Of a stretch of DNA of 64,000 nucleotides, positions 10,517-20,765 are shown one piece after another (within the stretch, counting starts at the first letter, position 1; every line of letters begins with the position of its first letter). The position numbers and the translations under genes are program-made. The stretch is from positions 314,157,259 through 314,221,258 of the forward strand of contig NC_085140.1 in NCBI RefSeq assembly GCF_024139115.2, read 5' to 3'. A model generated the notes under the pieces. That model was not told where the DNA came from. It saw only the letters and a list, made by a program, of their open reading frames with translations, and did not search any database. The DNA is from Armigeres subalbatus. Its lineage: Eukaryota > Arthropoda > Insecta > Diptera > Culicidae.

Positions 10517-12067
10517 CTAGGATTCAGTCTTTGTTTCGATTACGTAGCTACCCGGACTGGTGGCGAAGGCCGACTCCTTTTTGATGGCCCGAGCGCTGGC
10601 ACCCGAGCTGAGGCTGACCACCGGCAACATCAGCGGTTTGTGGTCCATGGAGGCGGGGCTCCCGGACGGGGACCCACTGGAGCTGCCGCTGCGTTGCGCG
10701 TCGTAGCGGGTGTGCGTTCGCATGTGGCGCGTGATCATGTCCCGCCGGCAGGCAGCGTACGGACATTGCGGACATTTGTACGGTTTCTCGCCGGTGTGCG
10801 TCCGCTGGTGCGTCGACAGATGATCCGAACGGGAGAAGATCTGTCCACAGACCTTGCAGGAGTAGGGTTTTACCCCGGTGTGCAGACGCATGTGGCGCGT
10901 TAGCATGTCCGATCGGGCGAACGATCGCTGGCAGACCTCACAGATGTAGGACTTGGTGATGTCCGTTGAGTTGGAGCGGCTTTTATGCCGGGATGCCATG
11001 TGTTTGGCTAAGCGGTCCTGTAGGGAGAACAGCTGACCGCAAACGGGGCACATGTAGGCAACGTCCGAACCAGGAGGCATCTCTTCAACCACAGGAGACA
11101 CGTTGAGGTTGTAGCAGGCAGCTGCGGACTTTTTGGTGTTGTTGGATGCGACGTCTCCTTTGACGATCGATGGCAGCGGTTGAGGGGGCGGAGTGAAGGT
11201 CAACTTCGGTTCCTGCTTGATCACAGAGTCTAGACTAGGCGAGCTGTGTAACATTGTCGGTGACGTTTTCATGGATAGATCTAGCGGAAATTCTTGAGGT
11301 TCCTGAGGTTCGGCTGGCGCCGTTGGAGTTTCCGGTAGTTTCTGAGGCAACGGTTGCAGATCAGAGTCGGAGTGACTCCGTTGTCGGGCAATCTCCTGAT
11401 ACAGGAGTTTGGTTTGCGGGAAATAGTTGAAGAATGCCAGCGGGTTCATGTACTGTAGCTGCTTATAGAGGTACTGTGACGGTTCCTGCTTGATTTGAAG
11501 CTGATTCATGTTGTTCTCGTCCGATTCGTTCAGACGCAGAGGACTTACGCTAATTCGAGGGCTAGCAGAGTATGGGAACACGTCTTCGACGGAATCTTCG
11601 GTACTGGAGCGGGACTCCGAGCGTTTCATTTTAAAGCTATTTTCACCGACATTGTTGTTGTTGTGGTTCACAGCCGAGCCATTGTGGTGCAGCTTGTCCA
11701 GCACGGCGGACAGTCGCTTCCGCTTGTGTTTCTTCTGCTCTGAGCGGAACAGATTGTGGTTGGCCGCCGCGGGTAGATTATTGTTGTTCTCCAGGCTCGA
11801 AGGCGAAGGCTGCTGGCTCTGGTGTTGATGCTGTTGCTGCTGCAGGTGTTGTTGCTGGTAGCGCTGATGAAGCTGCTGCAGATGTTCCAGCTGTAGGAAT
11901 GTACTGCTACCGAGGGGAATGCCACCGCCACCTCCGCCGCCGCCACCAACGCCACCACCGGTACTGCCATGGTGGTGGTGATGATGGGCCGGGTGGTGCG
12001 AGTGAGGATGCTGACGACCCGTCTGGATGTGCCCCATTGGGTCATAGCTGCCATCCGCCATAGTCAT
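10517..12067 (-). CDS. klu: Klumpfuss-type C2H2 zinc-finger transcription factor (last coding exon)
   Basis: The product is a nuclear DNA-binding protein of the EGR/WT1-like klumpfuss family, which in Drosophila acts in neural and bristle lineage fate. The visible 516 residues begin MTMADGSYDP. Low-complexity tracts come first: His ~24-33, Gly ~36-49, Gln/His ~64-87. A basic KKHKRKR (112-118) could be a nuclear signal. PLDLS at 261-265 matches the CtBP co-repressor motif, and IKQE (192-195, 283-286) and IKKE (495-498) fit the sumoylation consensus. Four fingers have all ligands intact: C340/C343/H356/H361, C376/C379/H392/H396, C404/C407/H420/H424 and C432/C435/H448/H452. The linkers HTGVKPY and HTGEKPY and the helices RSDMLTR and RSDHLST are as in EGR-like proteins. 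The stop is at 10517-10519. The frame stays open for 15 codons upstream of the first ATG to a splice acceptor, so the true N-terminus may lie in another exon. The family call rests on remembered finger sequence, not on a search. Confidence 0.8.
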   Translation of the reverse strand: MTMADGSYDPMGHIQTGRQHPHSHHPAHHHHHHGSTGGGVGGGGGGGGGIPLGSSTFLQLEHLQQLHQRYQQQHLQQQQHQHQSQQPSPSSLENNNNLPAAANHNLFRSEQKKHKRKRLSAVLDKLHHNGSAVNHNNNNVGENSFKMKRSESRSSTEDSVEDVFPYSASPRISVSPLRLNESDENNMNQLQIKQEPSQYLYKQLQYMNPLAFFNYFPQTKLLYQEIARQRSHSDSDLQPLPQKLPETPTAPAEPQEPQEFPLDLSMKTSPTMLHSSPSLDSVIKQEPKLTFTPPPQPLPSIVKGDVASNNTKKSAAACYNLNVSPVVEEMPPGSDVAYMCPVCGQLFSLQDRLAKHMASRHKSRSNSTDITKSYICEVCQRSFARSDMLTRHMRLHTGVKPYSCKVCGQIFSRSDHLSTHQRTHTGEKPYKCPQCPYAACRRDMITRHMRTHTRYDAQRSGSSSGSPSGSPASMDHKPLMLPVVSLSSGASARAIKKESAFATSPGSYVIETKTES

Positions 12068-12113
12068 TAGGTCAGTTATTCTGTTACTGGCCGAAGCGAC
12101 GGAATAGGGAATT
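12068..12113 (-). other. klu: 5' part of the klumpfuss terminal exon, frame open
   Basis: These 46 nucleotides lie between the splice acceptor and the first ATG. In frame with the zinc-finger ORF they contain no stop codon (IPYSVASASNRITDL). The first base would complete a codon split by the intron (phase 2 if coding). They are either coding, continuing from an upstream exon, or 5' UTR. The second ATG (ACTATGG) has a better initiation context than the first (CTAATGA). Confidence 0.6.
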
Positions 12114-12135
12114 CTGAAAAGAAACGAAAAAGAGA
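12114..12135 (-). promoter_or_regulatory. Splice acceptor of the klumpfuss terminal exon
   Basis: Read on the minus strand, a pyrimidine tract ending TTCGTTTCTTTTCAG precedes the exon, with the AG at 12115-12114. The tract length and composition are typical of insect 3' splice sites. This places at least one upstream exon at a higher coordinate. Confidence 0.75.
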
Positions 12136-15100
12136 AAAATTAGAGGATTTCTGTATTGAATTGAAATTTTAAAAGCATTTTATTAGATTGCGTAGTCGTG
12201 GCACACAATCGGCATTTTTTTTTCCAAATTGGAGCAAATGAAACATAATCGATTAGGCTTCAAAAGTTCGCCTCTTTTGATATGCGTGATCGGCTTAGTT
12301 TGCCGAGTCGCCACAGAATCAATTATCCGCAATCGAGTCCAAACAATACAGTTAATACCTTGTCTCGCATAAGAATGTCCCGATAAGTGGCGTACACACC
12401 GCCGACGCTTGCGACGACATGCAACGTGTTGCCGTTTGTAATCCTATCAGAGTCATATCTTTTCTCACTTAATTAGTGTCCGGGTAAGTCCACGTTTTAT
12501 GGCCTCCCGCGAGCTCATTTATTTCCAATCAGAGCAAGTCGGCTGGTCGGTCGACCATCTTCCCAATTAAAGCCGCGGTCGCCGAACCGATGCGATGTCG
12601 CCGTTCGCTAGTCGCAGCTAGATATCTTAATTATTTAAATTCCCATAATTAAAATATTGCCCTAATTCTCTAATTTATTGATCTCCCGGTTGAAGGAACG
12701 CAGTTCGATGAATACGATGTGGTTTCTGAACCTGGAAACACGGGCTTGAACCAATCTCCTGCTTATTCGAAGGTGTCCGTAATGCGCCGGTTCCCGAAAA
12801 ACGAAGATAATTTTCATACTGATTGGATTTCGATCGTGATCCCATGACCGGGCTGGCCTTTTGACTACAAAAATCCAAATTGATTACCGCCGTGATCGCT
12901 TTTATTGCCATTATTGAGTTGCTGCGCCGAGCCAGTGACCACTCGACTCGTGACTTACCCTCATCGGTTAACAGGTGCGTATTGTTGCCACATGGGGACT
13001 CAGTTTATTTTATTCGATTTTTAATTCCCTTTTCGGGCGGATTGATTGGTTCCGAAAGGGTCCGTTCAAATAAAGCTGCATCCCGCACCGAAGTGAATTG
13101 GACAAAGGCAATAATAATTATTATAATATGAATCAAATGAATTGATTATTATTATCGCTATCAGCGGCCGTCCAGGGGGTGAGCTGTTCCCACCGTCACT
13201 CAATTTTCTCTGATGGGTCGGGTGCGGAGAAACCGGTTCAGCAGCGGTGGCGTTGGGTTATTTTTTGGGACGCTGGCTGATTGAGACCCTCTTGTGCGAG
13301 GGTCCGTGGATATGAATAGAAGAGCGATTTAATCATGCGAACGTGTGCAGCTAATCCAATCTCGCGAGGATGCTGGAAGGTGCTGACGACACAGGCGTAG
13401 CGGTTCTACGGCAGCAGCAGCAGCACCGGCGGTCATTAAATGTGCGTCAGGTGGCTCCAAGCTGTTGGCCCCACGGGAGATGAACGAGGTCTCCTCGCCA
13501 CCCCTTTCAGCAGTTTTCGCTCACTTGGCTTACAAACCAAGCCGCTTCGTAGCGTTGCGCTTGGATTGAATGACGTTAATTGTTGGTACAGTAAGCGCGT
13601 CAATAAAATCCGGTATGATTCCGAAATCGCCCGTCGTCGTCGTCGTCGCTATCGTCATCGCATCGTGGGACCCAGACCCAAAGCACCGAGTGAATGACCA
13701 CCATCGACCAACATTCGCGGTGTTGCGGTGTGATGATGGCGTCGGTGATGATCGGTGGTGATCATCAGCGAAAGAGGAAAAAAATGAAGTCCGGCCGAGA
13801 TGAGGATCGACACTTGACTTGAGCTGGAGGAGCGATCAATTGAATGATTTTTGGCCCCTGGTTTACAACAGCGCCATAAGATCTCGCCGGAGTCCGATGG
13901 GGGAATTCGAGTTGAACGTGATTGTTTAACAGCCGTCGGAGAAGAAGGGTTCACTCTTGAAGCACAACTGTTATGTAGATCATGATCGCGCGGACGGCTA
14001 CTGCCTGCAAATTGGTGATATGACTCGAGACTGGGGAATTGGGCACAATTGGCGTGGGAATTGCTTTCTAGCGATGTCGTTTTTTTTTCGGGATGAGAAG
14101 AATATGGGATATTTTTGTGGCGTTACGACGGTTTACGATCATTGCAGTAATTACCTCAGACGTTTATATCTGTATAGGGAAACCGTTCCATTTTTCTACT
14201 CCCATTATCACCCATCTCCAAACAAATCAATAAAGCAATAATTGGAACCGTTTTTCAACTAACATGCATGCTCACTTCTTTTGTTTTCTATAGGATAAGT
14301 ATGGAAGCGAAGCAATAAAGATCCGTAACAGTTATCCTAATTAGTATTGGAAAAATCACAATCGAACGTTAATCAGCCCACACGCGAGAAAACTTTGGTG
14401 TTATTCATTGTTTTCATATGCAACAATATAAATTGTTCTCTCCGAAAAAACACAATTCATTGTAGTAACAATGGAGAACACAAAAGATCCTGCGATAAAT
14501 TAATCAGATGAATGAATTCATGATGTTTTAGGAAAAAAATCGGCGTGATCCTAATTTCCTAGGAGATGGCAAGTTAGCCAAACCTGTATTAGATTTCAAA
14601 CCTTTTTACATGTTCTAGCGATACAATAAGAAGGACAAGTTATTTAACTTCAATCTATAGAAGAACGACAAGTTGATGTTGTTAAAGTAAACACAATAAA
14701 ATTATTAATACTTTTTTAGGTTAACGTGTTTCTGTTTACGTGAATTTTCATAACTGAAATAATCACCAGTAGATTGAAGGCTTATTTACTAAACTGCATC
14801 ATAATATTGAGGAATGTGTTTAGCATCAATTGCACTGTCAAGGAAATATAAAACCCTACTCACGCTCGAACCTGTAGCGCCTAAGCGAAATTTGCCCCGC
14901 GTCACAAGCAATAAAACTACTATAATTTCGTGATCGTCGGCCCATCGAGTGCATTCTCATTAGTGCTAATCAAATTTTCTGCTTGCTAGACACGAGTATT
15001 AATTAAAATATCCTCCACCGAACCGTGGCGGACGGGCCATAAATCAGGTTTCCCCACCCACCCACTCTGGGCAACCGGCCCAGCAACTAGCATCGAAATC

Positions 15101-16699
15101 CATCGTAGTGCCAAAAACTGCGCGAAAGCAATAAAATTTAAAATATATCGTCCTTAACATTCAACTTTGCCTGTCAACAGAACTTTAGCTCGTTTTTCTC
15201 CCCCACCTCACCGCCATCGACGACCACTACGGCAGTGAGATGATCGTCTTCGACTACTTTTCCAGCGGGGACGACAATAAAAATAAAAAGACCTATTTGA
15301 TGGTACCGACCAACCAACCAACCAATTGATGGTACTGGGTAGGGAAGGAGAACACACTGCCGTTAATTTCCCGCAGTTTTCCCGCCCGCTAAACACTGAG
15401 ACTGGCCGATGCGTTCCTCCCGATCGTCGCCGCCCACTTATAAGTAGATGCGATGACTAAAGAACTGAAATTAGTTTTCGCAACTTTCACTTCCTTCATT
15501 CGTCGGCTGCTGTTCAGTCAGTCGGCGGGATGGATGGGTGCTGGTTGCTCAGAAATAAATCAAAATGCAAATGGTCCCCCAGGAATGATAAATCGCAGTC
15601 ACGACCTCCCCCCTACACTCTTCAGTAGGATCGCATTGGGCGGGTGGTGGTGCCGACGGTGTCGGTCGAGTGGCCAAAAATTGCTGCTGCTTTCGTACTG
15701 AATCGACAAAGCACACACACGCATTGTCCGATGGTGATAAGTTTTTATTTGGTTGGCTTTTCCTGTTCAGCTTTCCAACTGTTCTGGGAATGGGATTGGC
15801 TTCTGCGAACTATGGTGAAGTCGTGTACGCTTTTTTTTTATGGTATATGACTTGTTTCGCTTAGAGACTTTTTTTTCCTAACAGCGCGAAATAAAAAGAA
15901 ACTTGGCTCGGTATCAAATGTGATAGAAAGAAAAAATCCTTTTTTTTTGGGTGGATGCAGAAAGTTCACTGGGGACGATTGTTATAATGCAATAATGACC
16001 GAACAAGTGTGCAATTTGGTCGTGGCATGGCAGCAATCTTTTGACTTTTCATCTTTGTCTAAAGTGGGTGGCGACTAAGCTACTATTTGTTTGTTGGCGA
16101 TAAAAATGTTGAATTATCTTGAATCTAAAACATTATTACAGATGCTTTTTGTTCCTAGCAATTGTTTTGTTTCTGGTAACAGTTTTATTAGCATTTAAAA
16201 GACATTTAGCAGCAGCTGATTCGAACTGAAATCTCTGCAAATGACTTTTATGTTTGAGAAAAGGTCACAAGGCGTGTTAAATCCTAGAAGAATATATTTT
16301 GACAGGATGAAAATACTTTCAAGTTTCGCAACAATCTTTCAATAGTTGCAATTTTCATAAGCATTTTCAACTTAATAAACAGGAAATCTCATAAATATTG
16401 ATAATATTTAAATTGTGGATGTGTTGCGTTGCAGTAAATCTAATGAGGTGACAAAATGCCTTTTGACAATCAGCTCTTAGAGAAAAACGCATCAAACGTC
16501 CGCGACTTTCTTTCTGGTGCCAGCAATGTGTTTAGCTAGTGGAGACGCATGGTGTGTCAAAGTCTGATGTGTAAAAGTGTGATCCGATACGAGAAACGTT
16601 GTCTGCGGCGTTTGTCGTAATGTTCTCAGTTGCCAAGAGGATTCCCTTTATTCGGTGGAAACGAGAGTTGGCGTGGGAATTGTTCAGCCCGTACGGACT
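12136..16699. other. Mostly non-repetitive DNA upstream of the klumpfuss exon (probable intron)
   Basis: No protein family is recognisable. The sequence is of balanced composition with short simple repeats: (GTC)n near 13632 and an AT-rich palindromic patch at 13107-13160. A region at 12440-12680 is dense in TAATTA/ATTTAAAT and contains TTTATGGCC, the kind of composition seen in homeodomain-bound enhancers. The lack of repeats relative to the rest of the window suggests constraint, but that is inference. Open frames here are under 100 codons and overlap between strands. Confidence 0.45.
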
Positions 16700-19600
16700 T
16701 CTATAAAAAAATCTTCAATTTTCTTCCAAAATTATTCAAAATTTCTTCGTTAAATTCTTCCAAACTTCCTTATGAAATTGTTCTGCACTTTCTTGGAAAA
16801 TTATTCTGAATTTCCTCTGAACTTCTTCAGAAGACTTTTTTTAATTTCCTTGGAAAATTCCTCCGAATTTCCTTGGGAAATTCCTCCGAATTTCCTTGGG
16901 AAATTCCTCCAAATTTTCTTGGGAAATTCCTCCGAATTTTCTTGGGAAATTCCTCCGAATTTCCTTGGGAAATTCCTCCGAATTTCCTTGGGAAATTCCT
17001 CTGAATTTCCTTGGGAAATTCCTCCGAATTTCCTTGGGAAATTCCTCCGAATTTCCTTGAAAAATTCCACCGAATTTCCTTGGAAAATTCCTCCGAATTT
17101 CCTTGGGAAATTCCTCCGAATTTCCTTGGGAAACTCCTCCGAATTTCCTTGGGAAATTCCTCCAAATTTCCTTGGGAAACTCCTCCAAATTTCCTTGGGA
17201 AATTCCTCCGAATTTTCTTGGGAAATTCCTCCGAATTTTCTTGGGAAATTCCTCCGAATTTTCTTGGGAAATTCCTCCGAATTTTCTTGGGAAATTCCTC
17301 CGAATTTCCTTGGGAAATTCCTCCGAATTTCCTTGGAATTCTCCAATTCCTTGAAAATTCCTTCGAATTTCCTTGGAAATTCCTCCGAATTGCCGTGGGA
17401 AATTCCTCCGAATTTCCTTGGGAAATTCCTCCGAATTTCCTGGGAAATTCCTCCGAATTTCCCTGGGAAATTCCTCCGAATTTCCCTTGGAAATTCCTCC
17501 GAATTTCCCTTGGAAATTCCTCCGAATTTCCCTTGGAAATTCCTCCGAATTTCCCTTGGAAATTCCTCCGAATTTCCCTTGGAAATTCCTCCGAATTTCC
17601 CTTGGAAATTCCTCCGAATTTCCCTGGGAAATTCCTCCAAATTTCCATGGGAAATTCCTCCGAATTTCCCTGGGAAACTCCTCCGAATTTCCTTGGGAAA
17701 TTCCTCCGAATTTCTTGGGAAAGTCTTCGGAATTTCCTTGGGAAATTCTCTGAATTTCCTTGGGAAATTCCATCGAATTTCCTTGGGAAATTCCTCCGAA
17801 TTTCCTTGGGAAATTCCCCCGAATTTCCTTGGGAAATTCCCCCGAATTTCCTTGGGAATTCCCCCCGCACTTCCTTGGGAACTCCCCCCCAACTTCCTTG
17901 GGAAATGCCCCCGAATTTCCTTGGGAAATTCCCCCGAATTTCCTTGGGAAATTCTCCGAATTTCTTTGGGAAATTCCTCCGAATTTCCTTGGGAATTCCT
18001 CCGAATTTCCTTTGGGAAATTCCCACGAATTTCCTGTGGAAATTCTCCCGAGTTTCCTTTGGATATTCCCCCGAATTCCCTCGGGAAATTCCCCCGAATT
18101 TCCTTGGGAAATTTCCCAGAATTTCCTGGAAATTCCTTCGAATTTCCTTGGGAAATTCCTTCGAATTTCCTTGGGAAATTCCTTCGAATTTCCTTGGGAA
18201 ATTCCTTCGAATTTCCTTGGGAAATTCCTTCGAATTTCCTTGGGAAATTCCTTCGAATTTCCTTGGGAAATTCCTCCGAATTTTTTTTGGGAAATTCCTC
18301 CGAATTTTTTTTGGGAAATTCCTCCGAATTTTTTTTGGGAAATTCCTCCGAATTTCCTTGGGAAATTCCTCCGAATTTCCTTGGGAAATTCCTCCGAATT
18401 TCCTTGGGAAATTCCTTCCGAATTCCTTGGGAAATTCCTTCGAATTTCCTTGGAAAATTCTTCCGATTTCCTTGGGAAATTCCTCCGAATTTCCTTGGAA
18501 ATTCCTTCGAATTTCTTTGGGAAATTCTTCGAATTTCCTTGGGAAATTCCTCGAATTTCCTTGGGAAATTCTCGAATTTCCTTGGAAATTCCTCCGAATT
18601 TCCATGGGAAATCCTTCGAATTTCCATGGGAAATTCCTTCGAATTTCCTTGGGAAATTCCTTCGAATTTCCATGGAAATTCCTTCGAATTTCCATGGAAA
18701 TTCGAATTTCCTTGGGAAATTCCTGCAATTTCCTTGGGAAATTCCTGAATTTCCATGGAAATTCTTCGAATTTCCTTGGAAAATTCCTTCGAATTTCCTT
18801 GGGAAATTCCTCCAATTTATGGAAATTCTCCGAATTTCCTTGGAAATTCCTCCGAATTTCCATGGGAAATTCTTCCGAATTTCCATGGAAATTCTCCGAT
18901 TTCCTTGGAAATTCCTCCGAATTTCATGGAAATTCTTCGAATTTCATGGAAATTCCTCCGAATTTTCTTGGGAAATTCCTCCGAATTTTCTTGGGAAATT
19001 CCTCCGAATTTCCTTGGAAAATTCCTCCGAATTTCCTTGGGAAATTCCTTCGAATTTCCTTGGGAAATTTCTTCGAATTTCTATGGGAAATTCAAATTTC
19101 CTTGAGAAATTCCTTCGAATTTTCTTGGGAAACTCCTCAAAATTTCCTTGAAAATTCCTCTGAATTTCCTTGGAGAACTCATAAAAATTTCCTTGGGAAA
19201 TTTTTCCGAATTTCCTTGTGAAATTCCTCCGAATTTACTTGGGAAATTCCTCCAAATTTCCTTGAAAATTCCTCCGAATTTCCTTGGGAAATTCCTCCGA
19301 ATTTCCTTGGGAAATTCCTCCGAATTTCCTTGGGAAATTCCTCCGAATTTCCTTGGGAAATTCCTCCAAATTTCCTTGGGAAATTCCTCCGAATTTCCTT
19401 GGGAAATTCCTCCGAATTTCCTTGGGAAATTCCTCCGAATTTCCTTGGAAATTCTTCAATTCTTTGGGAAGTTCCCCCGAATTTCTTGGGAAATTCTCCG
19501 AATTCCTTGGGAAATTCCTCGAATTTCCTTGGGAAATTCCTTCGAATTTCCTTGGGAAATTCCTCCGAATCTCTTTGGGAAATTCCCCCGAATTCCATGA

Positions 19601-20765
19601 ATCCTTCCGAATTTCCATGGGAAATTCCTCAATTCCTTGGGAAATTCCTCCGAATTTCCATGGGAAATTCCTCCGAATTCCTTGGAAATTCTCGAATTTC
19701 CATGGAAATTCCTCCGAATTTCCTTGGAAATTCCTTCGAATTTCCTTGGAAATTCTTCGAATTCCATGGGAAATTCCTCCGAATTTCCGTGGGAAATTCC
19801 TGCAAATTTCCTTGGGAAATTCTTCCGAATTTCCTTGGGAAATTCTTCCGAATTTCCTTGGGAAATTCCTCAGTATTTACTTGAGAAATTCCTCCGAATT
19901 TCCTTGGGAAATTCCTCCGAATTTCCTTTGGAAATTCCTCCGAATTTCCTTGGGAAATTCCTCAGAATTTTCTTGGGGAATTCTTCTGAATTTTCTTGGG
20001 GAATTCTTCTGAATTTCCTTGAGAAATTCTCCCGAATTTGCCCTGTGATATTCTTCCAAATTTCTTTGGGAAATTCTTCCGTATCCCTCCGAATTTCCTT
20101 GGGAAGTTCTTCCGAATTTCCTTGGGAAGTTCTTCCGAATTTCCTTGGGAAATTCTTCCGAATTTCCTTGGAAAATTCTTCCGAACTTCCTTGGGAAATT
20201 CTTCCGAATTTCCTTGGGAAATTCTTCCGAATTTCCTTGGGAAATTCTTCCGAATTGCCTTGGGAAATTTGAGAAATTCTTCCGAATTCCCTTGGGAAAT
20301 TCTTCCGAATTTCCTTGGGAAATTCTTCCGAATTTCTTTGGGAAGTTATTTCGAATTTCCTTGGGAAATTCTTCCGAATTTCCGAATTTCTTCCAAATTT
20401 CCTTGGGAAATTCTTCCGAATTTCCTTGGGGAATTCTTCCGAATTTCCTTGGGAAATGCTTCCGAATTTCCATGGGAAATTCTTCCGATTTTCCATGGGA
20501 AATTTTTCCGAATTTTCTTGGGAAATTCGAAGGAAATACTCCACATTTCTTTGGGAAATTCCTCCGAATTCTCTTGGAAAATTCCTCTGAATCTCCTCGG
20601 AAAATTCTTTCAAACTTCCTCCGAAAGTTTTCGCGATTTTTTTTGGAAAATTCTTCCGAATTTCCTTGGGAAATTTCTGCAAATTTCATAAGGAAATCAT
20701 TCTTTAAAAAATCTGGATTTTCTTCAATTTATTTACTCTTCTTTGTCGAATTTATTGAGTAAAAA
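16700..20765. repeat. Minisatellite A: ~4-kb array of a 23-bp dyad unit
   Basis: Roughly 165 tandem units run from about 16838 to 20690, with decayed copies at both edges. The unit consists of GAATTTCC, TTG, GGAAATTC and a 4-bp linker (usually CTCC). The two 8-bp arms are exact reverse complements, so each unit can form a hairpin. Variants are clustered: GAATTTTC units at 17200-17300, GAATTTCCCTTGG units at 17470-17620, CCCC linkers at 17810-18100, CTTC linkers at 18130-18260, three T8 units at 18275-18345, CCATGG units at 18590-18950, and TCTTCC linkers at 20080-20500. Units have almost no stop codons, so frames of 460-740 codons are open on both strands. They encode only a 23-residue repeat and are not genes. 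Confidence 0.95.

Noticed and set aside
10448..10903. Plus-strand frame of 151 codons
   Set aside because: It is antisense to the zinc-finger coding exon and follows its codon structure; no independent support.
16772..19221. Very long open frames on both strands (about 460-740 codons) that look like repetitive structural proteins
   Set aside because: They are produced by a stop-free 23-bp minisatellite; the same peptide appears in all frames, and no start context, splice site or non-repeat domain is present.
16838..20690. CRISPR-like array of regularly spaced repeats
   Set aside because: Units are contiguous with no unique spacers, and the host is a eukaryote.
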